Of a stretch of 64,000 nucleotides of DNA, positions 62,222 to 64,000 are shown in pieces (the first letter of the stretch is position 1; each line of letters begins with the position of its first letter). A program made the translations under genes and the position numbers. The notes under the pieces were generated by a model that was given only the letters and a program-made list of their open reading frames with translations, made no database searches and was not told the DNA's origin. Source of the stretch: Nautilus pompilius (lineage: Eukaryota; Mollusca; Cephalopoda; Nautilida; Nautilidae); contig JACATO010002730.1 in assembly GCA_018389105.1 (NCBI GenBank), forward strand, positions 2,338,501 to 2,402,500, written 5' to 3'.

Positions 62222-63885
62222 TTAATTCAATATAACCGTGTTTTGCATGCTCAAAAAAAGAGATTTATTTGCTCTTTGTTTAAAATCATCACTAGATGTT
62301 TCTCTTCTAAGGATCCAGCAGAAGTCCGCCATCATTTTTGGATCCCATTTTCCTTAAAATATTTTTCTAGGTGGAATCTCTCACCATGCTCATCTGAAAT
62401 ATCTGCAAGATTTTCAGGAAAGAAATCGAGGTGATTGTCCAAAAAGTGAATTTTTAAAGACATTCGCGCTCCCAAATCTTTATACATTCAAAAGTTCCTT
62501 AATGATTTGCCTATAATGTTTTTTTTACTTATTGCTGCCCATAAAGTTCTAGCATACATTCTTGAATGAATTCAAGGCCCGTAAATCCATTTCTTCAAGA
62601 TGGTTACAAATTTCATTGTTGAGTTCTTATTTGAGGTCCAACAAAAATTCTCTCCTTTAATTTGGCGTCAGAGTTGTCAGGAAACTTCTTGCTAAGATAT
62701 TTAAGTCCACGCCTATCCTTGTTTAGGGCCTTAAAATTTTTTCATTAGCCCGAGCTTTATGTGGAGGGTTGGCAAAAAAACATTTATAGTATCAACTAAT
62801 CGCTGATACTTCACACTTTTCTAGCCGGGGAGAAACTTTTCACGAAGAGACAAGTCTTTCTTAACAAAATATTCCTGGGTAGCACTGCTATCCCATAGGC
62901 AAAGAAAGCAGCAATATTTTGTAAATATGCATTGCATTCCAGTGAGAAGACCAATGACTTTTATGTCTTCGTAGATTTTACATTTGTATCTTTCATATTG
63001 AATGGCATTAAGAAGAATAACCATATTTCCATATGTTTTTTTTGATGAAACGAATGACCAATTGGTGCACATAGGTATTCATTTCCATTATGTAAAAGTA
63101 CCACCTTTAAGCTTTGCTTTGAAGAGTTGATAAATAGACCCAATCATTTAGATTTTGTTCCATTACAAAGAATGTAAATAAACCTTCGATGTCACAACAT
63201 AGTTGATTTACCTTTGTTAAACAACATTCTAGGTTTGAGCTTCTATTTCGAAAGGATGTTATACATACATCAGAAGTCACCAAATTCCATTGTTTTCGTT
63301 TTGAAGTTAGAAGTTTGGAATGAGATTTGAATAGGTACAAACCCCTTTCCAAGTCATCCAAATCTTCTTCTGTAAAGAAAATGCGGACTATTTTCACCAG
63401 CAAAACGAAATTTCACATTATCAGTTTTGTTTTCATGTGATTCATCGTCATAATAAAAATTCAGCACTTTTTTGTGTTTTGGTGGCTTTGGAATTGGAAG
63501 CTCATCACTGTGATATACTGGCTTAATATCTGATTCCACCACAGGATAAGCAATCGTCTGCCTGATTTTGAAGTGAACCTAGCTATTTTGGTGTGGCAAA
63601 AGTAAAAATGTTCAAAACGATTTTTCTGATTTCGCCAAACCATTGGCAGTGCCAATGGTAGGCATTCTTTTTCGCCTACCATTTAACCAGTCACTTAGCT
63701 GGCATGCAGATGTATTGCATCAAACGTGTCGCCCATATCTTTTTCTGATCTCAAATTTTGCAGCCAAATTAGTGAAATGAAGCTTTTTTATGTGGAGAAA
63801 TGTTTCTTCGTTGAGAAGGTGTCGTGAAAAGGCCACAGATATAACAGGATGGGTATACATCATTGACACAAATTCGAGTAGCCAT
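62222..63885 (-). pseudogene. Frameshifted copy of an unnamed repetitive animal gene family
   Basis: Reading leftward from an ATG at 63,883-63,885, pieces occur in the order I remember for a large family of uncharacterised repeat-derived proteins in arthropods, cnidarians and molluscs. These are: a zinc-finger-like start (CYICG...), LPLALPMVWRNQKN and FYFCHTKI (about 63,600-63,650), YHSDELPIPKPP (about 63,490), LDDLERGLY (about 63,345), CCDIEGLF (about 63,185), INSSKQSLKVVLLHNGNEYL (about 63,080-63,130), CFLCLWDS (about 62,900), KFPDNSDAKLKERIFVGP (about 62,650), HLDFFPEN and DEHGERFH (about 62,380-62,430), and MMADFCWILRRE (about 62,310). The pieces lie in different frames with stops, so the gene is dead. 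The molecular function of the family is unknown to me; its high copy number suggests a mobile origin. No termini were found. Confidence 0.8.
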
Positions 63886-64000
63886 TATTTTGAATTAAAA
63901 TATTATGTAATATTATTGACTGGTTAATTCCAGAATATTCCTATATGATCTAAAACAAAAAAACAGTTAAAGTCACTATTTGAATATAAATTTGAAAATA

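Overview
The window looks like gene-poor nuclear DNA of an animal: roughly two-thirds A+T by eye, with long (TAA)n/(TTA)n, (CT)n/(GA)n and (CA)n microsatellites, no long open reading frame, and many cut-and-paste DNA transposon copies in different stages of decay. No bacterial operon, ribosomal RNA, confident tRNA or CRISPR array was seen. The species cannot be named from the sequence. The short CA/CG/ATAC-type repeats and the gene-poor layout would fit an invertebrate such as a cephalopod mollusc, but this is a weak inference; chelicerates and cnidarians are alternatives.

Layout. 0-9 kb: AT-rich sequence with a small degenerate repeat (5.74-5.86 kb), a short hairpin and microsatellites. 9.2-10.06 kb: worn Tc1-like transposase relic. 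10.68-14.49 kb: a decayed hAT transposase of the ZMYM1-like type on the + strand, split by a Tc1-like element (copy 1, 10,981-12,526) inserted in the opposite orientation. 25.79-27.43 kb: a second copy of that Tc1-like element. 28.48-29.24 kb: a non-autonomous hAT-type element with an 8-bp target duplication and a GC-rich interior. 29.75-31.00 kb: a mariner (D,D34D) relic with recognisable ends. 32.68-32.92 kb: a 237-bp miniature Tc1/mariner derivative with near-perfect 27-bp ends and a transposase scrap. 49.80-49.90 kb: a lone hAT-type terminus. 56.50-58.03 kb: an almost full-length Tc1-like element with long inverted repeats, which I recognise as close to a family common in teleost fish. 62.22-63.89 kb: a frameshifted copy of an unnamed repetitive animal gene family with an N-terminal zinc-finger-like region.

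Between these lie a few GC-richer patches that are open in one frame and bounded by good splice consensus (best at 49,360-49,469 minus, 24,973-25,114 plus and 22,651-22,815 minus). These are the only hints of host genes; none could be assigned to a protein, and some may be chance. The rest is intergenic or intronic sequence in which nothing was recognised.

The main biological content is therefore an archive of DNA transposons: four or more Tc1/mariner lineages and at least two hAT lineages, with nesting that gives relative ages. Every transposase visible carries disabling lesions, so none should be active.
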